A stretch of 64,000 nucleotides of DNA from Bos javanicus (GCF_032452875.1 NC_083868.1:100374537-100438536), one strand, 5' to 3'; shown: positions 1 through 12,439, numbered from the stretch's first letter. Numbers and translations: made by a program. The notes: a model not told the origin generated them from the letters alone.

Positions 1-199
1 TTTTTTTTCTACCTCTTGATATTTTTTAACAAGACTGATAGGAATGAACTAAAAGATTAAATTAGTAAGCAAGGAATAATTGTATAGAGCTGAAAATATG
101 CAGAGATAAATTTGGTGACTCCATAATAGATAATTCACAAATCTAAATATTTGTTTATCTAAAGATTTCTCAACACCCACCAACCATGTAATTTCTAAT

Positions 200-335
200 T
201 TTTTTTTTTTTTTAATGTGACATGTGTCTTGCAGGATCCTAGTTCCCCAACCAGGGATCTAACCCAAGCCCCCTACCCATGCTCCCTGCAGTGTAATGCA
301 GAGTCTTAACCAGTGGATCACCAGGAAAGTCTCAA
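200..335 (-). mobile_element. CHR-type tRNA-derived SINE (head fragment)
   Basis: Reverse-complement reading gives a tRNA-like head: a trailing 'gactttcctggtgatccactgg' type start, then a B-box-like run and a 'ccctggttggggaact' tail. This is typical of the CHR family of cetartiodactyl tRNA-Glu-derived SINEs. It is bounded by T-runs at 200-213 and 336-350. The body after the head is missing, so this is a short or truncated copy. The exact subfamily is not resolved. Confidence 0.7.
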
Positions 336-419
336 TTTTTTTTTTTTTTTGGTCTTTATTCTCTACTCTCCATTATTTGAATCAGTTGAGACTCAGTCAA
401 GAATCTACTCCTCAAGAAT

Positions 420-625
420 AGAGGAGGCTCAGGCAGTAAAGAATCCTCCTGCAATGAAGGAGACCTGTGTTTGATCCCTGGGTTAGGAAGATCCCCTGGA
501 AGAGGGCAGGACAACCCACTCCAGTATTCTTGCTTGGAGAATTCCCATGGACAGAGGAGCCTGGCGGGCTACAGTCCCTGGAATTGCAAAGAGTCGGACA
601 CAACTGAAGCAACTTAGCATATAGC
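420..625 (+). mobile_element. Bov-tA SINE
   Basis: The tRNA-Glu-derived head (about 420-480, with 'gtttgatccctggg' as the B-box region) is followed by the Bov-A unit: 'caacccactccagtattctt', 'cccatggacagaggagcctgg' and 'agagtcggacacaactga'. Both modules are in the sense order. The two open frames on the opposite strand here are SINE sequence, not genes. Confidence 0.9.
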
Positions 626-1034
626 ACATAGTTCTTCTATCCAGGATAGAGAAGGGCTTTCCTCTATTCAACATGTCCTGGTAGAATAGGTATCTCTCCT
701 CCCATCTCCAATAGTATCATCTGTGTACTTTCACTGTACTCTCTGGCAATGTGTGGTGATATTGATTTATTTTTTGTTTTTCTTGCATTTTCTAAGTTTT
801 TATGAATTATTTATGGAGACAATTCAATTAAAGATTATTCATACTTTATCACATATTTATTTATAATGAATTATTTATGGAGACAATTCAATTAAAGATT
901 ATTCATACTTTATCACATATTTATTTACAATTTACATATCCATTTACAATGGATACGTGATACTATATCACATATCCATTTTTGTTCTTCATTTATTTGT
1001 GCATTTCTGGTACCATTTTCCATTTTCCTTCTGT
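626..1034. other. AT-rich stretch with no gene; holds a local tandem duplication
   Basis: I see no coding, RNA or recognisable mobile sequence here apart from the 64-bp tandem duplication at 802-929, listed separately. Confidence 0.5.
802..929. repeat. 64-bp tandem duplication, two copies
   Basis: The unit at 802-865 is repeated immediately at 866-929. The copies are identical except for one base near the end (ttata versus ttaca). The unit is AT-rich unique sequence, not part of a recognised repeat family. The near identity indicates a recent duplication, or an assembly or population variant. Confidence 0.95.
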
Positions 1035-1960
1035 CTGAAGACATCTCTCAGTGTTGGGTCTTTACTGTGGATCTAGCTGGCAAATATTTTCTCAATTTGT
1101 GTTTGCATTGGAGTTTCTTCAGTTTGCTGTCACTCTTAAAGAATATTTTTTCTGGGTATAGAATATGAAGGCAGTTGTTTCGTTTTGATGCTTTCCCCTC
1201 AGTACATTAAAGATATTAATCTGTGATCTCCAGGTTTTCTGTATTTATCTTGTAAAGTCAGCTTTCAGTCTTGTTGCTGCCCTTTTGATGGTGAGATGCC
1301 CTGTTTATTTGGCTATTTTTAAGATTTTTTTTTAGAAAGATTTTTTTTTCCCTCTCTTTTCAGTTTCCTTAGTTAGTTGTACTATTGCATCTAAGTGACT
1401 TTTCTTTATACTGTTTCTGGTTTCAAACTTCTATTGGTAGATTGATGTCATCCATTGGTTGTAGAATTTTTGATGCCATTATCTCTTCAAAAATTGCATT
1501 TTCCTTGTTCTATATCTCTTCCTTTCTGTGACTAAAATTGCACTGTGGTACAACTTAGAATATTTGGGTATCACCCATACTTTTTCTTCATGCTTAAATC
1601 TGGATATAGTCTATGAGTTTATATAGTCCAACTAATTAATCTTTCTGCCATGTCAGTTCTTCATCTTAATTACTATATATTTTAAGTTCTAGGAATTTAA
1701 TTTTCTTCTTTTCTATTGATTCAAGTTCTCTGGTGAGAATGTCAATCTTGTCATGTATATTTTATACCATCTTAATTAGTTATTTTTAAAGATCAAGGCT
1801 GATAACTTCAGTATCTTTGTCTTTTGTAACTTTTTCTATGATATTTTCCTTTAGTCCCATTCATAGGTATACCTGGCAAGTTTTGCTTAAATTCCAGAAA
1901 TTTGTATGAAAAATTGGAGTCACTCTGGATGATGTCACCTCTCTGCAGAGAGGATATACC
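1035..1960 (-). mobile_element. Ancient L1/HAL1-like remnant
   Basis: The strand shows the T-rich, stop-rich pattern of the antisense of an old mammalian L1 or HAL1 ORF1 region. Matching phrases include 'gtctgaagacatctctcag', a 'tttctgggtatagaat' block, 'agtacattaaagatatt', and a later 'ctattgattcaagttctctgg' type block. No frame survives. Divergence is high and the boundaries are approximate. It predates the ruminant-specific SINEs around it. Confidence 0.45.
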
Positions 1961-2879
1961 CAGTCCTCTGGTAGGATGCAGAGGAGCAGAGGAGCTCAAT
2001 CCAATCAGAGGCTAAATTCACCCTGTGCTGTGTTGCAGTCTGTAATGATGGTTCTCTCTCTGATTTCCCTAAGGTTTAATCGCCTAGAGTTTCCAACTAA
2101 ATGTCTGAGTTTTTTAAAATGTTTCCTCATTTCTAGGACCTAACATGTAATTTTGACTCCCAAACAATGTGGCATGTTCAAAATGTCTTGTGGGGAAAAC
2201 TGATGCCAAATGTTGGGCTTGTTTGTTTGAGTTTACCATATCTCTGGGATTATCCAGGCTGCCACAGCACTACTAATCTCATATGTTTGTCTTCCCGGCT
2301 CTGGGACTTGTCTCAAACTCTGCTGTCTGCTCTACGCCTTAGTAGAAACTCTGCCTGGATGTTGACCTCATGCTCTCTTCCTGAGAAGAAAGAGGCGGGC
2401 TGAAAATTGAGATAATCTCAATTAACTTTTTCTTAGGCCATATGCTTCGCAATTTCTAATGTATTCCAACAAGTTTTAACGATTTTATATGTGTTTCTTA
2501 CTTTTACGTTGTTGTTTGGAATATTAGTTGAGTACAAACTATTTCATCATAACCAAAGCAAAAGTCAGTCATCTGCATTTTTAAAACATATTCTGCATTT
2601 TTAATATGGAGAATGTAACCATTTCTATATTTTAGATTATTTTTCCAGGCTTGTCTAAGAATTTACAAAGTATATTCTTTTTTATTCATCAATCTCTTGT
2701 TCACTGACTTACAAAGCTGAGCAGCTGACTTAATGAAATTCTGACTGCATGGTGTTTGTTGACAACTCTCTCCTATCTAGCTTAGCTAGGTTACCTTTAG
2801 TCATCAGCTCTTTGTATTATATATATGAATTGTTTTATATGTCGGTTTTGGTTATTTTTTGGGAGGGCTCCTTTATCAT
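1961..2879. other. No feature recognised
   Basis: A 78-codon open frame at 2167-2403 has no recognisable domain and no splice or promoter context. The stretch may include further decayed 5' sequence of the old L1/HAL1 relic upstream, but I cannot align it with confidence. Confidence 0.4.
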
Positions 2880-3177
2880 TTATTGTTACCTGCTGCTGCT
2901 GCTGCTAACTCGCTTCAGTCGTGTCCGACTCTGTGCAACCCCATAGACGGCAGCCCACCAGGCTCCCCCATCCCTGGGATTATCCAGGCAAGAACACTGG
3001 AGTGGGTTGCCATTTCCTTTTCCAATGCATGAAAGGGAAAAGTGAAAGTGAAGTTGCTCAGTCGTGTCCGACTCTTCGCAACCCCATGGACTGCAGCCTA
3101 CCAGGCTCCTCTGTCCATGGGATTTTCTAGGCAAGAACACTGGAGTGGGGTGCCATCACCTTCTCCATTATTATTAC
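2880..3177 (-). mobile_element. Bov-A2 SINE dimer with TSD
   Basis: Two Bov-A units are arranged head to tail in antisense: the (ctg)n start at 2890, the first unit to about 3030, the linker 'gaaagggaaaagtgaaagtg', then the second unit ending 'ccatcaccttctcc'. The flanking repeats ttattgttac (2880-2889) and ttattattac (3168-3177) match at 9 of 10 positions and are the TSD. Open frames on both strands here are SINE-derived. Confidence 0.93.
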
Positions 3178-3390
3178 ATAGTAGAGGTTATATTTTGGTG
3201 ATATAATTTTCCCTGTTAATCTGCTTTCTTTATTTGAATACTGTTATAGATGCATAGAGTATATATATTTGAAAAAATGGATTGCTCCTTTTATTTTTCA
3301 GGAGTTTTCTTTCATATTTTAGAAGTATAAATTTATTTAGAAGTATTAATTTTAGGATAGGTATTCCAAGCTCTTTATGTCCCTCTTTTG

Positions 3391-3431
<41 letters not shown>

Positions 3432-3570
3432 CACACTACTTGGGATTTTTTTTTCATCAGAACTATAATGAATAAAAGTAAAAGGATTCATTCACAAACT
3501 CCTAGTATTGATATGTTTATAGTACTAAATATTGCCTTTCAGGTATATTGTTTTGATATTACTTATTGAA
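3178..3570. other. AT-rich spacer with microsatellite
   Basis: Nothing coding is seen. The stretch contains the (TA)n tract at 3394-3435 and leads directly into the BovB copy at 3571. Confidence 0.5.
3394..3435. repeat. (TA)n microsatellite with short (CA)n end
   Basis: An uninterrupted TA run from 3394 to about 3425 grades into catatacacac. It is likely polymorphic. Confidence 0.95.
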
Positions 3571-4311
3571 GAGATCAAAATGCCAACATCTGCTGGATCA
3601 TTGAAAAAGCAAGAGAGTTCCAGAAAAACATCTATTTCTGCTTTATTGACTATGCCAAAACCTTTGACTGTGTGGAACCCAATAAACTGGAAAATTCTGA
3701 AAGAGATGGGAATACCAGACCACCTGACCTGCCTCTTGAGAAACCTGTATGCAGGTCGGGAAGCAACAGTTAGAATTGGACATAGAACAACAGACTGGTT
3801 CCAAATAGGAAAAGGAGTACATCAAGGCTATATATTGTTACCCTACTTATTTAACTTATATGCAGAGTACATCATGAGAAATGCTGGGCTGGAGGAAGCA
3901 CAAGCTGGAATCAAGATTGCTGGGAGAAATATCAATAACCTCAGATATGCAGGTGACACCACCCTTATGGCAGAAAGTGAAGAGGAACTAAAAAGCCTCT
4001 TGATGAAAGTGAAAGAGGAGAGTGAAAAAGTTGGCTTAAAGCTCAACATTCAGAAAACGAAGATCATGGCATCTGGTCCCATCACTTCATGGGAAATAGA
4101 TGGGGAAACAGTGGAAACTGTGGCAGACTTTATTTTTTGGGGCTCCAAAATCACTGCAGATGGAGACTTCAGCCATGAAATTAAAAGACGTTTACTCCTT
4201 AGAGGGAAAGTTATAACCAACCTAGACAGTATATTACAGAGATATTACTTTGCCAACAAAGGTCTGTCTAGTCAAGGCTATGGTTTTTCCTGTGGTCATG
4301 TATGGATGTGA
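3571..4311 (+). pseudogene. BovB reverse transcriptase fragment
   Basis: The open frame reads through the RTE reverse-transcriptase palm: LWKILKEMGIP-like and 'TDWFQIGKGVHQGYILLPYLFNLY' (here with YILLPYL in place of the usual CILSPCL), then the catalytic block. The expected YADD is YAGD at 3946-3957, so the first catalytic aspartate is lost. The frame ends at 4311 and the remaining C-terminal sequence continues out of frame. The open frame starts upstream in non-BovB DNA, so its N-terminal 13 or so residues are spurious. Confidence 0.9.
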
Positions 4312-4728
4312 GACTTGGACTATAAAGAAAGCTGAGCACAGAAGAATTGATGCTTTTGAACTGTGGAATTGAAGAAGACTCTTTAGAGTCCTTTGGACTG
4401 CAAGGAGATCCAACCAGTCCATCTTAAAGGAGATCAGTCCTGGGTGTTCATTGGAAAGACTGATGTTGAAGCTGAAACTCCAGTACTTTGGCCGCCTGAT
4501 GTGAAGAGCTGACTCATTTGAAAAGACCCTGATGCTGGGAAAGATTGAGGGCAGGAGGAGAAGGGGATGGCAGAGGATGAGATGGTCGGATGGCATCACA
4601 GATTCAATGGACATGGGTTTGGGTGGATTCCGGGAGTTGGTGATGGACAGGGAGGCCTGGCATGCTGTGGTTCATGGAGTCCCAGAGAGTTGTACATGAC
4701 TGAGCAACTGAACTGAATTGAAAGGAAT
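3571..4728 (+). mobile_element. BovB (RTE) LINE, 5'-truncated
   Basis: This is the 3' third of a BovB element. It runs from the reverse-transcriptase core, through the 'ccaaccagtccatctt' and 'ctccagtactttggccgcct' blocks, to the family's 'ctgaactgaattgaa' tail. Copies of the same region recur at 23.3, 32.8, 41.5, 47.2 and 62.7 kb. BovB is a non-LTR retrotransposon of ruminants and squamates, well known for horizontal transfer. This copy lacks the endonuclease half and is inactive. Confidence 0.95.
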
Positions 4729-5097
4729 TGTAGATTTCAAAGTAGTATGGTATTTGATTTTCTATTGGCTATACATATTTGTTTTTATTCGTATATATCC
4801 TTTGCTATTATTAATGGAATTTCTTTGGCATTGCATTTTGTGAGTTGCAATAAAGCTCTTTATTGAATGGTTTAAAAATTCTCATACCTTATCTGACAAT
4901 TTGCTTTCTACTTTGGTTTTAATCCTCATTATTTTTTAAATGTACTTAAGTTTTGGTTCTTGTTTTTAAATTAAGCTATGGAATGATGCTGGTTGGAACT
5001 AACAGTAACTTAAGGATGTTCAATCAGATACAAGAAAGTAATGCCACTCTCATCTCTTCCTATTTAATAACTTTGTACTCCTGTTTCAGACCCTATT
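4729..5097. other. No feature recognised
   Basis: AT-rich sequence. I see no repeat family or gene. Confidence 0.4.
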
Positions 5098-5329
5098 TTT
5101 TGAGCCAAGTGAAAGTGAAAGTTACTCAGTCGTGTCTGACTCTGCAACCCCATGGACTGTAAGCCTGCCAGGCTCCTCTGTCCATGGAATTCTCCAGGCA
5201 AGAAAACTGGAGTGGGTAGCCATTTCTTTCTCCAGGGAATCTTCCTGACTCATTGAATGAACCCTGGTCTCCTGCATTACAGGAGGATTCTTTAATATCT
5301 GAGTCACCAAGGAAGCCCTTTTGAGCCAA
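5098..5329 (-). mobile_element. Bov-tA SINE with 11-bp TSD
   Basis: Antisense copy: the 'gtgaaagtgaaagttactcag' tail, the Bov-A unit, then the tRNA head ending 'gagtcaccaaggaagccc'. The perfect TSD ttttgagccaa lies at 5098-5108 and 5319-5329. Confidence 0.95.
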
Positions 5330-7059
5330 AATATCTCCCAAATAACTTGAACATTAAGTATAATGGTTGTTGATATTTTGTCATATTCCTTAAGTAATCA
5401 CAGATATACTCTTCAGATTCTAATTAAACAATTATTTTTCTCAGCAGTAAGTATTCAATTGGGTTAAATGATACCTTATGTCTTTCAACAGATCTTCATA
5501 TTATGAATAATTTTATTAAGCTACTTGATGTGATGATCTATTTATTAAATATTTTAACATTTTCTTTAAGCTTTTATTCATCACATAAAAGGGACATGGC
5601 ACTGGTGACTTTTAAATATACTACTGAATGTTGCTTTCTATTTTTTGTTTAACTTTAACATTTTGTGCCTAAAAATATCTGTCTGTAAATTCCTTTTTAG
5701 TGCTACCCTTGTTAGCTCCTAGAATTGAATATGCTCGCTATATGCACAGAATTGAATAGATACTGAGCTATTTCTATATTCTTGAAAATCTTATACTGTA
5801 TCTGTAACTAGTTATTTGAGAGTTTTTATAGATAAAACCATCTGAACACAGAGCAAGTTTTGTAAGATACTCCCTTGACAATTTTCTCAATTTCTTTCAT
5901 TGTTATTTGGACTTATTCAAATTTTCTGCTTTTTTTGAGGCAACTTTGGTAATTTCTAGTTCACAGGAACTATCCATTTTATTGAAAATTTTATCTTGGT
6001 GCCATATGGAACAATGTTTTTTAAAATTTTCCATTACAAAGAAATGGTTTATTTCAGTTGTCATCATTTTGTCTTTAATCTTGTTGTTTGTCACATTTTT
6101 CCCTTTGGGCATTATGTTGATTAAACAAAACAAAACAAACTAAAACAGAAAAATATGTTCTTAATTTTGACCAAAGAACTTGATATTAAGATAGGAAGCA
6201 ACATATTATTGTCAGCTACCTTAGTGAACTGCAATGTTAATAGGTTCTTCTTCTTTTTATTTTTAATGATATGGAGCTGCGAGTTAGATTCTTGTATTTA
6301 GCATTTCTCACTCTTCCTGATTCCCATTAGGTAGAATATTTGGAGAATAAAAATCTCCTAGGGTGCTAATTTAGGAAATATGAAAAAATCAGCAGAACTA
6401 AGGGTGATTCATGCAACCATTGGAGTTTTACACCACCTGTACACAATGGCTAAAGAACGCATTAGAGTCCCTGTTCTAAGATGTTCTTTCTGCCATCAAA
6501 AATATGTTCCTTTTAATGTGTATTTGTGCGTCCCAAGTGTTTCTCTGTCCTGTCCCTGTTTCTAATCTTTCTTGTTGCTTTTCATCCACTGTGGCATCTC
6601 TACTCTACCTCACTCATTCTGGCCCATCTTTATCCTTCTCTGCCCTCTCTCCATCTCTGTAGTCAGTTCAATTTGCTTTGCTGGCTACATGTCTTGAATT
6701 TCCCTTAAATTAGAGCTGAACTATCAGTAAATTTAACTAAGACTTCTCACTGAGGCTAAATAGTGTATGTTGAGGGGAGATTAGTTTGAACATTCACATT
6801 TGCTTAATTCTGTATTTTCAATGTGGTGAGTTGGTAAAAGCATTCCAAATAACTGACATGTGTTATTCCCCTTGATGTATTTCTAGGAATTTTTTAATGT
6901 ATAATGAAGAATGGGAAGGCAAAGAATGGAATTTATCGTCTGGAAGTCTCACCATAGAATTTAGACTTCATCAGGAAAGATGCTCTTTATCCCATTAGTA
7001 TTCTAAAGCCCTTCCTCTCTCAATGTCAAAAGATATAAACTCAATGGAGAGGTGGAGAC
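5330..7059. other. Mostly unassigned; possible ancient L1 relic at about 5560-6110 (antisense)
   Basis: At 5880-6110 there is T-rich sequence with the rhythm of antisense L1 ORF2 ('aactttggtaatttctagtt', 'ctatccattttattgaaaat'), too decayed for a firm call. The rest has no recognisable feature. Open frames of 60-78 codons near 5.9-6.7 kb show no domain. Confidence 0.3.
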
Positions 7060-7215
7060 ACATCTGCCATGGAATTTTCCAGGTAAGAATACTGGAGTTT
7101 GTTGCCATTTTCTTCTCTAGGGAACCTTTCCGACCCAAGGATTCAACACTTATCTCTTGCATTTCCTGCATTGGTAGGGCAGATTCTGTACCACTGGGCC
7201 ACCTGGAATCCCAGT
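7060..7215 (-). mobile_element. Bov-tA SINE fragment
   Basis: Antisense Bov-A sequence ('ggaattttccaggtaagaat', 'actggagtttgttgcc') is followed by a degraded tRNA head ending near 'gggccacctggaatccc'. The 3' tail of the SINE is missing. It is more diverged than the other copies and so probably older. Confidence 0.8.
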
Positions 7216-8373
7216 GGAAGATTATTATGGTTCAATAGAATATATATTGGTTTAAATTTAAATAGAAGGTGCAGGGAAAGCTTCTGAGGCTGTTTTATGT
7301 CTAAAAATAAAAGTATTTATCAAAGCATAGAGGGAAAATAACACTGCAGACAGAAATACTGGTATTAAAGGCATTGGTGACCAGAGTAGACAATGGAGGC
7401 AATTAATAAAGAGCAGTTTGAGATGATGGAAGACAAGAGATCATGAAGAAGAGATTGCAGAAGAGCATTATAACCTCACTTTGTTATCCCAGAAAGCTAT
7501 CAAGTTGAGACCACACCCCTGATAAAATCATGTTAGCAGTTAAATGAAACAAATAAATATAAAATATAATACAAGCATAAGCACAATCCACACCTTTAAT
7601 AAATGTTACCAGACTCTACCCAATTAAGTCTAACTCTAGAGATATTTGCTGTAATTAAGCAAAGGATGAACATTGCAGTTATTTTAGCAGCTTCTTTCTT
7701 CCAAGAATACTGTAATAAACACCACAGGATTTTCCAGGCAATGATGTGCAGAAAGAATCCAGAGAGCCCACAAGAAATTAAAAAATGGATGACTTGAGGC
7801 TGATAAGAAGTTATGCCAAAGGCCTGGAACTTTAGTTGTTGTCATTTCAAGTGGGAATTATGTGTAAGATGAAGAAGGGAAAAAGCCTAGTTTTCTGTTA
7901 TGACACTTAATTTTCTCTAAATATTTGTTTAACTTATTTAAAATGAAACTTTCTTTGTGCTCCAGTATATTTATGTTGGGTAACACAATTAAATGTAAAG
8001 TAGAATAAAGCCCTTAATGATGCAACCGAAACAGAGATCAGCTAAGGCTTTTTCTCTTAATTTTGGTAGACATGTATCCTTTTGAGAATCTGATAAGTTT
8101 TGGACCCTATTTTGTAAAAATGTGCAAATACAACCTCAGAGATTTCACTGACATTCTGAAGCCCAATCATGTATAGCCAAAATAATAACTGCTTTTTAAA
8201 GGTAGCAAAAGAAAGTATTTGTGAGTTTCTAACTCCATAAATTTGCTATTTGAGACCATTAAAGTTGACTCTGAGGTTTTTAAATACTGAATTAAAAAAG
8301 GGAATGCATTTAATCCAGTGTCAGTGCTATTTGAAGATTCTTATTAACAGCATAAAGATTAATTTAGCTGATC
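7216..8373. other. No feature recognised
   Basis: AT-rich unique sequence. A 64-codon open frame at 7603-7797 has no recognisable domain. Confidence 0.4.
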
Positions 8374-8567
8374 TATGCTGGGAAAGATTGAAGGCTGGAA
8401 GAGTAAGGGAAATCAGAAGATGAGATGGTTGGACGGCGTCACCGACTCGATGGACATGAGTTTGAGCCAGCTCCAGGAGTTGGTGACAGACAGGGAAGCT
8501 GGCTGTGCTGAAGTCCATGGGATCACAAAGAGTCAGAATGGCTGAGCGACTGAACTGAACTGAATTG
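8374..8567 (+). mobile_element. BovB 3' tail fragment
   Basis: Contains only the last 190 bp or so of BovB: 'atgctgggaaagattgaagg', 'agatgagatggttggacggc', 'tcgatggacatgagtttgag', and the terminal 'ctgaactgaactgaattga'. It is heavily 5'-truncated. Confidence 0.92.
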
Positions 8568-8871
8568 ATCATATGCCAGAAAACAGCGTGATTTCCATGC
8601 CTTCTGAACAGGGAACAGAATAAGCCCTAGGAATCCATGTGTTTTCTTCTTCCTCACTCATTTAAAAACCAGTCCTTGGTTGATACATGAGGGCTCAGAT
8701 ATCAGACTGAGTGCCTAAGTTGAGAGACCAAACACTAGTCGGCTTTTTTATTTACTTGGGGCTTAGGACTCCCTCTTAGGAGACTAAGCTCTTTTCCTGA
8801 ACCCCTACCTCAAGAGTAAGGGTTGATATCTCTCTTTTTGGGCTTCTTGAAGACATCCATTCAATCCTCTA

Positions 8872-9111
8872 AAATTAAGCATGTGTGTGTATTTGCTTCA
8901 GTCGTGACCGACTCTGCGACCCTATGGACTGTAGCCTGCCAGGCTCCTCTGTCCACAGGATTCTCCAGGCAAGAACACTGGGGTGGATTGACATGCTCTC
9001 CTCCAGGGGATCTTCCCAACCCAAGGATCAAACCCACATCTGTTATGTATCCTGCATTGGCAGGCAGGTTCTTTGCTACTAGCACCACTTGGGAAGCCCC
9101 AAATTAAGCAT
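8872..9111 (-). mobile_element. Bov-tA SINE with perfect 11-bp TSD
   Basis: Antisense Bov-A unit followed by the tRNA head ending 'cacttgggaagcccc'. The TSD aaattaagcat occurs at 8872-8882 and 9101-9111. The internal open frames on both strands are SINE sequence. Confidence 0.95.
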
Positions 9112-10941
9112 ATAACTATAACAAGAACAAAAAGTAATATTTATGGTCAGAACTGCTTTCATCAGTTCAATGAGAGACTGTTCTTCAGATCTTGGTAATT
9201 CTCTCAAAGCTGAATTAATATCTTGCCTATAGTCATGTTTTAGTTAAATAATTAGTTAGCAATTGAGTGCAAGGATATCTGAGGCATAAATATAATGCAG
9301 ACCAGTACTTCCAGTGTAATGGCTCCAAGGATAATAGCTCCACAGTCTAGGTAGAATAAAATCATAATCTCTAGTTGAGTTTTAAAATGTTAGTATTTAT
9401 TCATTGAGTGGCATGGTACTGGGATCAATCCTCTGCTTTTATCCAAATAGAGATTTTGTCAGTGGCCTCAATTAAAAGTGAATATCACAAACAAAGTTTC
9501 TGCCATGCACTGTGAATTAAAGCACAGAAAATCCAGAAATTTTGTTAGAAATAGCAAGACACATAAACACTAAGAGAGCTTCTATTGATGAAGAAATCTC
9601 TGGTGAGCAAAGGAGGCACCAATAATTCCAGGAAGCAAGTAATGACTAAAACTCACTTAAGGGAAAGTTTTCTGATGGATGATAGATTTTCTTATTACAG
9701 CCATTATTTTCTTATTGACGAAGATTTCCTTACACAAATGGGCTAAATTGTAACAGCAAATGGTCAGAGAAACATCAGCCTATCTTTTATCAACACAGTA
9801 TTGTGTTAAACCATCTTTATTATTTGATAAAAATAATATCTAAGCAAATCAGTACAGAGATAACTAATGTTTTTAAGCTTGTACTATGTAATAGGAACCT
9901 ATTGTGTATGATGGTTAATACGATAACTACAGTAGGTAGGTCTCTTTTTTGGGGGGGCAGAATTAGGAGATATTTATTTAAATAGATTTTGGAAATGCTA
10001 GGAATCTATTAAGAATTTTTCTTTGTTGGAATAAATTGTTGTATTTGTTCAGTGTTCTCAATTATAACAGTCTTTATGCTCTGTCTTATGAAATTTTAGT
10101 CCTAAATAAAAAGGAAATATTTCTAATCCTGACAGAGGAAAGGAGTTTTAGTGAGATATTCTAACTTATCTATAATCAGAAAAGCTTTGTAACATTTGCT
10201 GGTTCTCAAAAACTCAGGGTTAGTTTCCTCAAACACCAATATTGGAGAAAATCATTTTTATTTTATAGACACAGAAGCTACAGCTTGGAAGCTAGCCTAA
10301 TGTGGAATCATGGAACTTGTATTTGTAAAGACAAAATTTCCTGGATGTAAATTTAATTAAGGACTTAATCTATGTTTTCCAAGAAAAGAAAAACTATTTT
10401 CAGAGGATAGGAAGGACCAGAAGACAAGAAGAGCTTAGGCAGAGCATAGAATTGGCTAGACAATACACTGGCAATTGGAACAAATTATAGGAATGCACAA
10501 TATCCATTTATGGAACCAGAAAGACACAATAAGGAAAATATTGGAAGTTGTCTGTCAGTGACTCAAGGTATATATTTGGAGTTAAGACTGTCTATTAAAG
10601 AGGAAGAACTGAACTATACAATTTATAGCACTGAGGCAGAATTAGGGAAAGAGCAAGAGAAAAAAATGATTGATGACTACTGGAGAAGATGATCAAGAAG
10701 AAAGCAGGAAGGAGGAACTCCTAAGGTGATATTACACGGCACAAAAGTAGTTTATGGTCTTGGACAATTAGCAGATGCCCTTCAATGCAATCTGTGAATC
10801 TGTCTGCTAAGCAGAGTTTCTGAAAAGAAAGGATGGACCAATCATTTTTAGAAATATATGTAAACAGATTATATATACAGTGCCTTATTCTTTCTGTAGA
10901 GGACATTTAGCATGAATAGGTATTTACAAAATTTATTTTTA
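9112..10941. other. Mostly unassigned; weak MIR-like trace at about 9855-9945
   Basis: At 9855-9945 an ordered but weak match to antisense MIR can be followed ('ctaatgtttttaagcttgta', 'ctatgtaatagg', 'acagtaggtaggt'). The remainder shows no gene or recognisable element. The 60-codon frame at 10510-10692 has no domain. Confidence 0.3.
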
Positions 10942-11441
10942 AGTTCAGATCAGATCAGTCACTCAGTCATGTCCGACTCTTTGAGACTCAATGAATCTCA
11001 GCACGCCAGGCCTCCCTGTCTATCACCAACTCCTGGAGTTCACTGAGACTCACGTACATTGAGTCAGTGATGCCATCCAGCCATCTCATCCTCTGTTGTC
11101 CCCTTCTCCTCTTGCCCCCAATCCCTCCCAGCATCAGAATCTCTTCCAATGAGTCAACTCTTCGCGTGAGGTGGCCAAAGTACTGGAGTTTCAGCTTGAG
11201 CATCATTCCTTCCTAAGAAATCCCAGGGCTGATCTCCTTCAGAATGGACTGGTTGGATCTCCGTGCAGTCCAAGGGACTCTCAAGAGTCTTCTCCAACAC
11301 CACAGTTCAAAAGCATCAATTCTTCGGCGCTCAGCCTTCTTCACAGTCCAACTGTCACATCCATACATGACCACAGGAAAAACCATGGCCTTAACTAGAC
11401 GAACCTTTGTTGGCAAAGTAATGTCTCTGCTTTTGAATATG
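10942..11441 (-). mobile_element. BovB LINE, 5'-truncated 3' end
   Basis: The antisense BovB tail begins 'agttcagatcagatcagtca'. It continues through 'ctggttggatctccgtgcag' and 'acatccatacatgaccacag' and stops within the C-terminal coding part at 'aatgtctctgcttttgaata'. It encodes only the last part of ORF2, with the conserved VMYGCDSWTVKKAE block. Confidence 0.95.
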
Positions 11442-12439
11442 CACCACTTTAAAGCTGTTTGCTTTAAAAATAAAATCATCATCCTTGATTGCTTGTGACA
11501 GCTATCACAGGTAACGTACATATATTAAACTGCTATTTCTATAAAAATATAAATTGAAGTAAAATAGATTTTCAATATAAGGGAATATATTTTAAAGATG
11601 AAATTCATATAAAAACAATGCCTGGCAGCAGTCAAAGTAATGCCCTGCAGAGGCTATCCCACCTGAAAATATGTCAGCTATCAGAGTTCCTAATATAAGG
11701 TCTGACATGTATGTACTCAATGAGTATTACTTGATTAAACAAGTTAATTGAGGAAGAGGATGCCAATATTCTTTAAAGTCTTAGTAAATGAAAAACCTTA
11801 GGTAAATAAGCCATCTTTATTGCTTTCAGTAATAAACTAAATTTGACAAAGCCTTCCTCCATGGCACATGTTTAAACATTCTAGTAGTCTATATCATATA
11901 TATGTTCACAGTTGGCATGTTTCAATTTCTCAATTTATTGGAATGAAATTAATGCCACTTAGAAGATACTGAATTCAATATTCTTTTTAACTTGTAATAA
12001 TTCAAGGGAACAAAGTCCTTCTATGAAATATTACCCAGAGAAAGAGGAGGCAAAGTGTCTTCCTTGTCTCTGCTCACTTATGTTATTGCCATTAATTTTT
12101 CTGAATTTTGTGATAGGCTTTCTAAATATCAGAATGAATTAAAGACCCTTGCCTTGATTCCCTCCACTTTATATAGCTGATATAGCTAAGTAAAAATTTA
12201 GTAAAAAATTAGTGGTTGCATACTACTTTTGAGAGGATATTTTACTAAAAACCATTGTGTACTCTTGATTCAGAAACTGCCTCCTGAGAATTTATTTAAT
12301 GACTATCATAGAGAGAACAGATATTAAGTATTAGAGTATACTAATTGTATAATAGTATAATAATTGATAATAGTTAAAATGGATAAATATGAAATGCCTC
12401 TAAGGTGGCCTGATAAAAATTAAATTGAGTGTGTTTAAA
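11442..12439. other. No feature recognised
   Basis: AT-rich unique sequence. A short MIR-end-like phrase ('gtatgtactcaatgagtatt', about 11706) is too short to call. Confidence 0.4.

Noticed and set aside
412..674. Two overlapping minus-strand open frames of 63-71 codons
   Set aside because: They lie inside the Bov-tA SINE. The same peptide (SPPGSSVHGIFQARILEW-like) recurs at every antisense Bov-A copy.
3230..3569. Open frames on both strands through the (TA)n tract
   Set aside because: The poly(Ile-Tyr) stretches are products of the microsatellite. No domain, and a mirror frame exists on the other strand.
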